The notes beneath the pieces are model-generated. The model searched no databases, was not told where the DNA came from, and worked only from the letters and a program-made list of their open reading frames with translations. A stretch of DNA of 21,979 nucleotides from a virus, in the IMG/VR virus record IMGVR_UViG_3300017669_000008, positions 1 to 21,979 of that record, one strand, 5' to 3'. The position numbers and the translations under genes were made by a program. This document shows, piece after piece, positions 14,475-21,979 of the stretch (position 1 is the first letter of the stretch; each line of letters starts with the position of its first letter).

Positions 14475-15920
14475 GGTGGGGTCTCCTTGGCGAGCCAGTC
14501 GTTCTCCGCGTGAAACGTGACGCTGATCTCGCTGGCCGCGCCGTCGAAGGTGATCTTGGTGATCAGGAGCTTTAGGAACGCGGCCTGCTCGCGGGTCGTG
14601 AGGGCGCTCCACAACGGTTCGAACTCGGCCATCGCCGCCTCGGTTTCTTCACGCCCGACGAGTTTCTGGCGCAGGCGGTTGACGTCGTCGTCGATCGCCA
14701 GGAGCCGTCCCCGCGCCTCGCGTTCGCGGCCGTCGATGTCCGCCAATCGCGCCCGCGCCGCGTCCGTGCCCGCCCCCTCGGCCGTGAGCCGCGTGCTCGA
14801 CTACCAGCCGCACGAGCTGCCGGTCGCGCCCGACCGTCTTGATGCGGCCGACGACGAACTGCTCGAGCTGATCGGCGGGAATCGACTTGCTGTCGCACCG
14901 GTCGTACCCGCGGTCTTGCGCGTTCGAGCAGACGTAGTAGCGGTAACGCTTGGTGTTCTGCGTCGAAAACGAGTGCAGCATTGGGCGGTTGCAGCCCTTG
15001 CACCACAGCAGCCCCTTGAGCAGGGCACCGTGCATGTTGTTGACCTCCGACCCGCCGGTCACGGCGTTGAAGCGGAGCTTGGCCTGCACGAGGTCCCACG
15101 TCTCCTTGTCGACGATCGCCTGGTGCTCCCCGTCGTACACGTCTTTGTGGTGCGCGACCTTCCCGATGTAGAGGACGTTGGTGAGCATGGTGTAGAGCAG
15201 GGAGCGGTTGATCGCTAGCCCGCCGATTGCGCGACCGTCCTTGGTGGTCCACTTCTTCGTCGTCCAGCCGCGCTTCTCCAGGTCGTGGACGACGCGGCGG
15301 ATGGTCTCGCACCGCAGGTACGTGCGGAAGACCTCCCGCACCTGGCAGGCCTCTCCCTCGTTCACGACGAGCTTGCTGCCCACGTTGTCGTAACCGAGCA
15401 CGGGCCGGCCGCCCGCGTACTTGCCCCGCTTGCGGGCGGCGGCGATCTTGTCCCGCGTGCGCTCCGAGATGATCTCTCGCTCGAACTGCGCGAACGAGAG
15501 CAGGATGTTCAACGTCAGCCGCCCCATCGAATGGGTTGTGTTGAACTGCTGGGTGACGGAGACAAACGACACCTTGTGCCGGTCGTACACCTCCATCATC
15601 TTCACGAAGTCTGTAAGGGACCGCGAGAGACGGTCCACCTTGTAGACCACCACGCAGTCAACCACGCCGGCGGCGATGTCGTTCATGAGGCGGCGTAGCG
15701 CGGGGCGCTCCATGTTGCCGCCCGTAAATCCACCGTCGTCGTACTTGGTCGGGAGGCAGACCCAGCCCTCGTTCTTCTGGCTCGCGATGTACGCCTCGCC
15801 GCTCTCACGTTGGGCATCCAGCGAGTTGAACTCTTGGTCAAGCCCCTCGTCGCTGCTCTTGCGGGTGTAGATCGCGCAGCGGACGCGGGGCGTTGCTGGC
15901 GTGGAGGTACGCCCGCTCAT
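14453..15920 (-). pseudogene. Large serine recombinase, broken by a frameshift near its C-terminus
   Basis: The ATG at 15920 overlaps the DUF2924 stop (ATGA), with GGGGAGG seven bases upstream. The resolvase/invertase catalytic domain shows CAIYTRKSSDEGLDQ with nucleophile S22, then VVVYKVDRLSRSLTDF and LLSFAQFEREIISERTRDKI. A recombinase domain and a zinc ribbon follow (LLWCKGCNRPM, YYVCSNAQDRGYDRC). After LVRLVVEH, near 14792-14797, the frame shifts. The other frame continues in the expected way (TRLTAEGAGTDAARARLADI), through a coiled coil to FLKLLITKITFDG. The gene length is 3n+1. Losing two bases (CACACG to CACG) would explain it. Intact, the enzyme would integrate or excise the element; the shift removes only the coiled-coil C-terminus. 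It may be real decay or an assembly indel. Confidence 0.9.
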
Positions 15921-16456
15921 GCCGACACCTCCCCGGCCGTAGGTTCGCTGGCAGCCGGACGGTTGCCTCGGTCGATACCGAAGAACCGGTTCCCGTTCCA
16001 GTGGTTGCCCGTCGCGGCGTTGGCCACCGCAGAGAGGGACCTGTAGACACGTCCGTCCCATTCGAATCCGTCGGCTCGGACGAGCACCACGATTCGCGTT
16101 CCTTTGTAGTCTTTGGTGATAATGGTGCCAACCGCTGGGCGTGCGAACTTTGCGGGCTGCCGGAAGGTCCCCAGCGCCGCAACTTCGGGCGCAAGCGGAG
16201 CGGGCTCCGCTGTTCGCATCGACGGTGCCCTCACACGCACGTCGGCGTCGTTGGCCAGCGCGTCGGCGCGCAGGCGGGCGCGCTCCGTTAGGCCGCCTTC
16301 CGCGTTGGCCTGCATACGCCACGCTACGCGCTTCAGCAGGTTCTCCCGGTTGTTGGTCGACGGTTCTTCGCCGTAGACCTCGATGTACTTCTCCTTGAGT
16401 TCGGCGGTTCGCAGGTTCACCAGCGACCGGATCTGTGCCGACAATCGTCCGTTCAT
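15917..16456 (-). CDS. DUF2924 protein of the recombinase cassette
   Basis: The protein has 179 residues. ATG 16456 is preceded by GAGGTG four bases upstream, and both ends overlap neighbours by four bases (ATGA). The N-terminal helical part (LRTAELKEKYIEVYGEEPS, ENLLKRVAWRMQANAEG) and the C-terminal part (VGTIITKDYKGTRIVVLVRA, YRSLSAVANAATG, HWNGNRFFGI) match DUF2924. I know this family mainly as genes placed directly before large serine recombinases. Its function is unproven; DNA binding at the attachment site is a reasonable guess. Confidence 0.9.
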   Translation of the reverse strand: MNGRLSAQIRSLVNLRTAELKEKYIEVYGEEPSTNNRENLLKRVAWRMQANAEGGLTERARLRADALANDADVRVRAPSMRTAEPAPLAPEVAALGTFRQPAKFARPAVGTIITKDYKGTRIVVLVRADGFEWDGRVYRSLSAVANAATGNHWNGNRFFGIDRGNRPAASEPTAGEVSA

Positions 16457-16653
16457 GCGTCACCTCGTTTCTGGCCATCGGGGAACGACCCCGATCCAAG
16501 CGGACCACTGAGGCGATCATCAACGCGAGAGTCAAGCGGAGACAACGGAGAAGATCGATGCTCGGCGGCGCGAGATCCGGGGCGTCCGAAGTGCCGCCGA
16601 ACGGCTCGGGCGAGCAGCTCGGCGGCACGTTCCTGGCGTTCGGCAGACGACAT
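16453..16653 (-). CDS. Small conserved-looking ORF heading the recombinase cassette
   Basis: The protein has 66 residues. ATG 16653 has GAGG five bases upstream and opens MSSAERQERAAELLARAVRR, a helix. The rest is Ser/Arg/Pro-rich and probably disordered. Its stop overlaps the DUF2924 start (ATGA). An alternative TTG start at 16698 follows a GGAGCACTCCCC like the one before the 108-aa gene, and would add 15 residues. I recall short ORFs of this kind before DUF2924 genes, but have no function to offer. Confidence 0.6.
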   Translation of the reverse strand: MSSAERQERAAELLARAVRRHFGRPGSRAAEHRSSPLSPLDSRVDDRLSGPLGSGSFPDGQKRGDA

Positions 16654-16737
16654 CGCTGCCTCGCGGGCGCAAGGCTGGGGGACGGTTGGGCGGATCAAGG
16701 GGAGTGCTCCGGTTTCGGGATGCGGGGTTTGGGGCCC

Positions 16738-16776
16738 CTACCAGACATCTCGCCGCCGGTGTCTCGATTTCACGAC
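16738..16776 (-). promoter_or_regulatory. Shared 39-nt element, copy B, before the recombinase cassette
   Basis: This matches copy A (11057-11095) at 32 of 39 positions without gaps, in the same orientation. The conserved blocks on the minus strand are GTCGTGAAA, GGCGAGATG and CTGGTAG. It lies about 85 bp upstream of the small ORF of the recombinase cassette and 33 bp before the divergent 399-aa gene. It may be a shared promoter or operator, or a recombinase site. Confidence 0.55.
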
Positions 16777-16808
16777 TTTCCGCCGTAGTCGTGCGGACGG
16801 CCATCGCA

Positions 16809-18008
16809 ATGGCTCCAACGATCTCCGCAGACATGAACGCAACTGACGCCATACAGATCGTTCAACCGGCGACACTCGACCAGGTGGTAATGTCGATGCT
16901 CGACTCCCAGATCGGAACAACTCAGCTACTCGCTGAAGAGCTGGATGGCACGGGGAGCCTGGGCCAGCCGTTTGTTGACGCGATGAATCGACTGCTCGCG
17001 CATTTGGTGAACGGAGACGCCGCCTCCCGTGATGCCGTCGCGCGAACGCTGCCCCCGGTGTACTCGAGTTTTCTCGACATCTTGTCTGTTAGACGGCAGG
17101 ACCACGCGGCCACGGTCCGCATGGCCAGGTGCTGGTTGGCGCACTTGGTGACGGACCGAATGGCCAGCGGAAACCTATCTCCTTTGGCATCAGTCGTCGG
17201 CAGCCGGTTATTGCAACGCTTCCCGAAACTGCAGGACCATTTGAATGACGACGGACTGATCCGATTGACGCCTGAGCTCAAGTTCGATCGTCATGGGGTG
17301 GTTTTCGACGGTCACCTCATCCGCTATCACCCGTTCATTGGCGTGAGTCGAGCTTCTTCGCCCGAGTATGACCTGCTAGCCATGCTCTGTGACCATGCGG
17401 CCCGAACGAGCAACGACGTATCGATTGCGATCGACGGCAGCCGCATTATTCCAGCGGAGAAGGCACAGATGTACCTGCTTGAAGACCACTGGCGGGGGCG
17501 GCCGTTCATGCGAGGCGACCTCGATGATCCGCACGCTCTTGGCGTCACAATTCACACTGCACCCGATATCAGTACCGCTAAGGACATCGCCGCTGCGTGC
17601 ATGTTGGCTGGCATTCAGCGCACTGAGTTCATCTGGAAACACAAAGAGAGTGTCAAGACGTTCGAAGCGGAAGAGGTCATGGTTGCAGAGAGGGACCGGC
17701 GCGGTCGGTATCTGCATGCTGAATACAAACTCGCAAACAAGCCTGAGCACAATCACTTTCGGCATCTCGACGGTGCCGTAATGGTTTATTCTCCTGCTGA
17801 CGAACAGACCCGCCGTCAAGCCTCTTGCGTGCTGCCCAAGACTCCTCGTGCAGCGTGCAAGCCAAAGCTGTTTCGCATAGACGGCAACATGACAGTGGAG
17901 CATTGGACCACAGCACTTTGCCTGTTCTTTCGTGGCAACCCGCTCGTGCTCGAGTACCTCGCGGGCGAAACGGGACCCTCGGTGGACACGATAACCACCG
18001 CACCATGA
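16809..18008 (+). CDS. Unrecognised 399-aa cargo protein
   Basis: ATG 16809 is chosen although its ribosome site is weak; ATG 16833 is the main alternative. The N-terminal half is helical (PATLDQVVMSMLDSQIGTTQ, GQPFVDAMNRLLAHLVNGDA, ARCWLAHLVTDRMASGN). The second half is mixed (FDGHLIRYHPFIGVSRASS, YLLEDHWRGRPFMRGDLDDP, HALGVTIHTAPD, KPEHNHFRHLDGAVMVYSPA, VEHWTTALCLFFRGNPLVL). There is no signal peptide, membrane helix or P-loop. Its base composition appears less GC-rich than that of its neighbours, which suggests separate acquisition. It converges on the SLOG gene with one base between the two stop codons. I do not recognise the family. Its position makes it a candidate third component or an independent cargo gene. 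Confidence 0.6.
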   Translation: MAPTISADMNATDAIQIVQPATLDQVVMSMLDSQIGTTQLLAEELDGTGSLGQPFVDAMNRLLAHLVNGDAASRDAVARTLPPVYSSFLDILSVRRQDHAATVRMARCWLAHLVTDRMASGNLSPLASVVGSRLLQRFPKLQDHLNDDGLIRLTPELKFDRHGVVFDGHLIRYHPFIGVSRASSPEYDLLAMLCDHAARTSNDVSIAIDGSRIIPAEKAQMYLLEDHWRGRPFMRGDLDDPHALGVTIHTAPDISTAKDIAAACMLAGIQRTEFIWKHKESVKTFEAEEVMVAERDRRGRYLHAEYKLANKPEHNHFRHLDGAVMVYSPADEQTRRQASCVLPKTPRAACKPKLFRIDGNMTVEHWTTALCLFFRGNPLVLEYLAGETGPSVDTITTAP

Positions 18009-18009
18009 C

Positions 18010-18609
18010 TCAATCGCGGCGACGCACACCTCGATGGTGGTCTGCGAAGCGGGCAAGCCGATCCGCAAGAATGCGAACGACGTCGTCAGCCGAGTCCGCA
18101 CCGAAGATCCGATCATCCGCTTCGTTCGGGTAACGAATGCGCTCGTCCACTCGCTGGTCGGCCATTCGTCCGCTCCAGCCCTCGACACGCATGCCGATGA
18201 TTAGCCGCTTGTATATCCAGGCGAAACAGATCTCCGACATCGTGCCCGCGCCCCCGCCGACGGCGATGACCGCATCGGCGTGCGCTACGACGGAGTTGCG
18301 GACATGGTCGAGGCCTGAGGCGAGCACGACATCCACGAACGCGTTTGCCTCGCCGGGATCGTGGCCGGGTACGACGCCCACCGTATCGCCAGACCGGTAC
18401 TTCGAAGACGAGCGGGCACCCCGAGAGGCCGCCTCCATCACGCCACCAAGCCCTCCCGTGAGCACGCGATAGCCAGCATCAACGAGGGCTCGACCAATGT
18501 CCTCCGCGAGCTTGTCCTTGACGGAACCCAGCTCCAGCTTGGCATCGCCGATCACCGCGATGAGCGGCCGCCGGGTCGAAGGGTGAGCAGTTTGGCTGGA
18601 TTGACTCAT
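18010..18609 (-). CDS. SLOG/LOG-fold protein (TIGR00725-like)
   Basis: The protein has 199 residues from ATG 18609, which overlaps the upstream stop (ATGA) with GGAGG seven bases before it. The Rossmann-like SLOG fold shows PLIAVIGDAKL (residues 15-25), TGGLGGVMEAASRGA (51-65), HVRNSVVAHADAVIAVGGGA (102-121) and GGGAGTMSEICFAW (118-131). This last segment is a variant of the PGGxGTxxE motif of cytokinin-activating LOG enzymes, with Gly for Pro. Members of the wider SLOG superfamily bind or cleave nucleotides, including nucleoside monophosphates and NAD- or ADP-ribose-like ligands. Coupling to the giant gene suggests that it makes, cuts or senses a nucleotide-derived molecule in the same pathway. 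Its substrate cannot be told from sequence. Confidence 0.8.
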   Translation of the reverse strand: MSQSSQTAHPSTRRPLIAVIGDAKLELGSVKDKLAEDIGRALVDAGYRVLTGGLGGVMEAASRGARSSSKYRSGDTVGVVPGHDPGEANAFVDVVLASGLDHVRNSVVAHADAVIAVGGGAGTMSEICFAWIYKRLIIGMRVEGWSGRMADQRVDERIRYPNEADDRIFGADSADDVVRILADRLARFADHHRGVRRRD

Positions 18610-21600
18610 TGGATGACCTCCGTCTTGCGCATGATCTGGGCCTCGTCGAGGCCAACAAACACTCCGCCAAGGTACGGCACCGCCGTCACCCGGACGCCCC
18701 GGAGCGACGCCAGCAACGCCATGATCATGAAATCGTGGGTAATGGCGACCACGCGCGAGCGTCCTGCCGCCTCGGCCGCCGTCAGGGCAGCATCGATTGC
18801 GGAACGGGCAACGTCGTGGCACGGGATGAGGATGTCCCGGTCAAGCGAGCCATCCATCCACGCGGTCATCAGGCCGGTCCAACCCAGCCGTCGCTTCACC
18901 AACTCATAGGCATCCGTGTCAGCAATCCGGAAGTTCACCAGTGCGTCGATCTGGCGGACTTCGGCTTCGCTCACTCCCATCGCCTCCGCAATCGCGGCCG
19001 CCGTTTCCACGGCGCGGAGCACTGGGCTTGATGCTAACAGCACTTCGCTACCGAGGGCCTTGCCCAAGCGCAGCGCTGCGTTCCGCCCCTGATCTGTCAG
19101 CCTGACCTCGTCTTTCTCCGCGGCGTTCAGACCCGCAAAGGATGGACGTTCTCCGTGGCGAAGGAACAGGACTCCGCCGTCTTGTGGCCACACGTCGGCG
19201 GACATTTGCTGCGGGTCCAAGACGGTCTCTTTCGACGCGCCGGTTTGCGGTCGGCGTGGCGACTTGGCGACTATGGCTGCAATCTGCTGCTCGCGGTCAA
19301 GTCGATCGCTCCCTTTTCCGAGCCCGGATGGTTCGTACAAGTAGAGGGGCTCACGAATCCAAGCGGGCCGTTCCGCCATCTCGACGATCGGAAGCATGAA
19401 GGCCCAGTCGACGGCGATGTCGACATAGCGAGTGCCCAACTTCAGATCGTGGTCGGGGATGGCGTCGAACAGACGCTTGCGGAATGTGCGAAGGTGTTGC
19501 CACACGTTGCCCCCGCGTGACTGCCGTGGGGCGTCGAACGCCACTGGATACTCTGCGTGCTTGTCGGTGCGGAGCATCGAGCCGACCGTCACGTCCGCGC
19601 CCTTGAGGTACTCGGTCCCCAAGCGATCCAGAACGGAGCTCCCGATGAGAGCGTCATCGAGGTCGAGGGTGATGATCACGCTGTCTGGGTTTGTGCAGAT
19701 GTGACGGATCGCCAGCGTCATGTTCGCCAGCTGTCCACGCCGCTCGCGGGGTTGGATGAGCGTGACCCGCTCACGCCAAGGCTCGATCGCCAACCGCAGG
19801 GAGTGACGAGCGAGTTCGGAAGAGCCATCGTCGATGATGACAGCACCCCAGTCGTGCCGGTGCTGGGACGCGAGCGATTCGAGGCACCGGGCGGCACGCC
19901 CCGGCGGTACGTTGCGCCCGGTGATCACGAAGACGAATGGTTCGGATCGGTTCCGGGGCACCCAAAGGAGCGGGCCGCCGACGAGCTCCACCCGCCCCAT
20001 CTGCTCTGCAGGCATGTGCCCCTGTTCCACCAGGTCCATCAGGAGCATCCAGTCCATTACCGACCGCTTGAACTCGTTCGGCGGATGGATGAACGCGGTC
20101 TGAGCGTCGCCCCCTCGCATTGACACGATGTGCCCTGCTGCGGCGGCGATGTCCATCGAGCGATGCCATGAGTGCTGTGGAGCGTCTGCATCCAGTTGGT
20201 TGGGAAATGGGCGTGCCGCCATCAACCTGGCCTTGTGGAGGAGACATCCGCGAGCCTCGACGCGCCACGGACCGCCGCCGTTGCCGGGTGTGAAGGGTTG
20301 CGACGAGGGTTGCGGGATGTTCAGCGACACGGTGACCGCAAGCGGTGTCGCCTCAATCGCCGCGATCATCTCGCCGAGATAATCGTGAACTCGGTTGCCA
20401 CGGCTAATCAGCAGGTCCGAGTCAACCTGGAGGATGTAGTCGCCCGTGCAGGTCTCCATCGCCAACAGCGGAGTTGCCAGGGGAGCACCCTGGCTCGTGT
20501 GCGTCTTGTCCGAGTCGATGCCACACCACTCTTTGACGATCCGGCGTGATTCGCCGCCGACGCCGGGCCCTTGGACGATGCGATCGATGATGCCGCGCCG
20601 CAAGAGCCGCTCGCCAGCCTCCTGGAGAGCATTCCAATCCGACCCCGCGTGCTGTCGCACAAATCCATCGCGGCGTGAATCGATGGCAAGCACTCGCTCG
20701 TCGAATGTGCGGGGACCCTCAAGCTGTGCGACCAGGTGGGCGACCTGCCGCTCGAGGGTCGCGGCTTCCATCGCGCACGTTTTGATGACGAGCGACACCG
20801 TTCGGGGCGGTTGGGGAGCCGGAATGGGTCGGCACACGAGCGTGATAAAGTCCGACGCCGGCTCGAAACGCTCAGTGTCTACGGTGCGGCTTTCAACGCG
20901 ACGATCCACTTGGATGCCGTGGCGAAGGAGGTCTCGCTCCACTCTGGCCAGCGGTCTGTGGAACTCGCGGCGGCCCGCACCGGTCTCGGCGTTCTCGGTG
21001 TACCAGAATGTGTCCTCGTAGGTCATGCCTGCCGGCAGATCCCGACGCCGATGGAGCGAAGTGGGGCCGCCGAATGTGCCGAACGGATTGCAGAACGAAA
21101 TTACTAGCAGGCCATCGTCGCGTACCGATGCGCGGAGATCCGCAAGGACCTGCTCGTATTCCGACCCGTCGTCAAGCTCGCAGATCACTAGCGAGCACAC
21201 GGCCGCGTCGAATGGGGCGTGAGACAGCGCCGTTATCCTGTCGGTGGTGAGGATCAGGTTCTTCGGGACAGGGCCCTGTTCCGCCCACTTCGCGGGCATC
21301 CCTTCGCCGGGATCGAACCCGACCGTCTGCAGACCCGCTTCGGCAAGGCGGCGTGCGCTTCGTGCCTTCTTGCCGCATCCGTAGTCAAGGACTCGCTTCG
21401 CCGGGGACTTGAGGAGGATGTCGTCAACCGCTGCAGCAACGATCCGCGTCGCGGAGGGCTTATCCTCGTTCAGCGCCATCCAGAACCGGCTGAATCCATC
21501 GAGCTCGGGAAGTGCCTTGTCTGTGAGTGCGCGTCGCATCAGCTCTTCGAGGTCGGCGCGGTGGGGCCATCGCCAGGTCAGCCATGCTCGCTCGGCCATC

Positions 21601-21979
21601 GAGCGATAGCCCGCGTCCGTAAACGAACGGACGTCCGAGCCGTAGTCAATGAGCTTGAGACCGGTCGCCGACACCCGTAGGTTCTTAGGGTGCATGTTTC
21701 TGAAAACGATGCCGTTGGCCTTGCACTCTCGCAGCAGCCCGATGATCTCTGTCCCACGCCCGCCAGCGTACGGCTCGCTCGGCTCGAACGGGTACACCAC
21801 CAACAGCGTGCCGTCCTTGACCTCAACGCGCGCAAGCGGATACAGATGTTTTGCATGCTCGAACTGATCGCGAAAGTGTGTCAGCATGGCGAGCGTGTCG
21901 TGGTTCGGACGACGCTTGAGCAGATCGAAGACCTTATAGACCCGATCCTCGTCGGTGAACACGATGCCCTCCCCGCCCG
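18606..21979 (-). CDS. Multi-domain protein: kinase-like, methyltransferase, two glycosyltransferases, histidine phosphatase (5' end outside window)
   Basis: More than 1120 residues are visible; numbering is from V at 21962, and the frame continues past the window edge. Residues 1-130 are kinase-like: the glycine-rich GGEGIVF lies just before, then VYKVF (K10), FRNMHPKNLRV where HRD is expected, and LIDYG for DFG (D106). Residues 175-375 are a class I SAM methyltransferase (RVLDYGCGKK, TVGFDPG, FDAAVCSLVICELDD). Residues 387-670 look like a GT-A glycosyltransferase (TGDYILQVDSDLLISRGN). Residues 675-880 are a GT2 transferase (FVFVITGRN, VIIDDGSS, ITLDLDDALI). Residues 925-1118 are a histidine phosphatase (LFLRHGERPSF, LTDQGRNAALRLG, SPVLRAVETA, VVAITHDFM). 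The stop overlaps the SLOG start (ATGA). Together they suggest synthesis of a methylated, glycosylated phospho-metabolite or surface group. The product is unknown. Confidence 0.85.
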   Translation of the reverse strand, partial: GGEGIVFTDEDRVYKVFDLLKRRPNHDTLAMLTHFRDQFEHAKHLYPLARVEVKDGTLLVVYPFEPSEPYAGGRGTEIIGLLRECKANGIVFRNMHPKNLRVSATGLKLIDYGSDVRSFTDAGYRSMAERAWLTWRWPHRADLEELMRRALTDKALPELDGFSRFWMALNEDKPSATRIVAAAVDDILLKSPAKRVLDYGCGKKARSARRLAEAGLQTVGFDPGEGMPAKWAEQGPVPKNLILTTDRITALSHAPFDAAVCSLVICELDDGSEYEQVLADLRASVRDDGLLVISFCNPFGTFGGPTSLHRRRDLPAGMTYEDTFWYTENAETGAGRREFHRPLARVERDLLRHGIQVDRRVESRTVDTERFEPASDFITLVCRPIPAPQPPRTVSLVIKTCAMEAATLERQVAHLVAQLEGPRTFDERVLAIDSRRDGFVRQHAGSDWNALQEAGERLLRRGIIDRIVQGPGVGGESRRIVKEWCGIDSDKTHTSQGAPLATPLLAMETCTGDYILQVDSDLLISRGNRVHDYLGEMIAAIEATPLAVTVSLNIPQPSSQPFTPGNGGGPWRVEARGCLLHKARLMAARPFPNQLDADAPQHSWHRSMDIAAAAGHIVSMRGGDAQTAFIHPPNEFKRSVMDWMLLMDLVEQGHMPAEQMGRVELVGGPLLWVPRNRSEPFVFVITGRNVPPGRAARCLESLASQHRHDWGAVIIDDGSSELARHSLRLAIEPWRERVTLIQPRERRGQLANMTLAIRHICTNPDSVIITLDLDDALIGSSVLDRLGTEYLKGADVTVGSMLRTDKHAEYPVAFDAPRQSRGGNVWQHLRTFRKRLFDAIPDHDLKLGTRYVDIAVDWAFMLPIVEMAERPAWIREPLYLYEPSGLGKGSDRLDREQQIAAIVAKSPRRPQTGASKETVLDPQQMSADVWPQDGGVLFLRHGERPSFAGLNAAEKDEVRLTDQGRNAALRLGKALGSEVLLASSPVLRAVETAAAIAEAMGVSEAEVRQIDALVNFRIADTDAYELVKRRLGWTGLMTAWMDGSLDRDILIPCHDVARSAIDAALTAAEAAGRSRVVAITHDFMIMALLASLRGVRVTAVPYLGGVFVGLDEAQIMRKTEVIQ

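Noticed and set aside
15921-16628. Extending the recombinase upstream in its open frame
   Set aside because: The resolvase domain begins just after ATG 15920, and the upstream part is only a shadow of the DUF2924 gene.
18610-18822. Extending the SLOG protein upstream
   Set aside because: The added residues are antisense-like Arg/Pro strings read from the phosphatase coding region. ATG 18609 has a strong ribosome site and an ATGA overlap.
20350-20380. A CATCTCGCCG match to the 39-nt shared element
   Set aside because: Only the ten-base core matches, and it lies inside a glycosyltransferase domain, so chance is the simplest explanation.
1-21979. tRNA genes, rRNA, CRISPR arrays, insertion sequences
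   Set aside because: No T-arm-like GGTTCGA pattern with a cloverleaf, regularly spaced repeats or DDE transposase motifs were seen on either strand.

Overview
The window looks like a phage-like or integrative element in a high-GC bacterium. Its right end carries a cargo locus with an unusual gene content. Coding is dense, high-GC and alanine/arginine rich, with many ATGA or TGATG stop-start overlaps and GGAG/AAGGAG ribosome sites. The set of serine recombinase, DUF2924 protein, small HTH protein and ParB-methyltransferase suggests a planctomycete (perhaps Phycisphaerae) or an alphaproteobacterium. That is a judgement from gene content, not a measured assignment. No tRNA, rRNA or CRISPR array was seen.

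Layout. (1) Positions 1-1086, minus strand: the start of a packaging module, with an 82-aa protein and the N-terminal half of a terminase large subunit that runs off the left edge. (2) Positions 1248-3080, plus strand: five small genes, one of them a basic histone-tail-like protein ending in a HARE-HTH domain. Hairpins lie between some of them and a good intrinsic terminator ends the group. (3) Positions 3089-4459, minus: a ParB-domain/adenine-methyltransferase fusion, then about 570 bp of apparently non-coding DNA. (4) Positions 5028-11005, minus: a replication and recombination operon of primase-polymerase/ATPase, DEAH helicase (frameshifted), RusA-type resolvase, DUF669 protein, phage-type P-loop ATPase and a 108-aa protein. 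(5) Positions 11089-13895, minus: a small sigma-like protein and two large unrecognised proteins behind a good sigma-70-type promoter. (6) Positions 13977-16653, minus: an integration cassette of a small ORF, DUF2924 protein, large serine recombinase (frameshifted) and HTH protein. (7) Positions 16809-21979: cargo. An unrecognised 399-aa protein on the plus strand converges on a minus-strand pair, a SLOG/LOG-fold protein and a giant protein. The giant protein joins a kinase-like domain, a SAM methyltransferase, two GT-A glycosyltransferase domains and a histidine phosphatase.

How the parts may work together. The replication operon has what a phage or plasmid-phage needs to prime, unwind, resolve and coat DNA. 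The recombinase cassette would move it and the terminase would package it. A 39-nt sequence (32/39 identical by eye) lies in front of both the replication operon and the recombinase cassette and may be a shared control or recombination site. The helicase and the recombinase each carry a frame break, so the element may be decaying or the assembly may contain indel errors. The multi-enzyme protein with its SLOG partner is the best candidate for an undescribed system: its domains suggest synthesis of a modified, glycosylated nucleotide- or sugar-phosphate-like small molecule or surface group.
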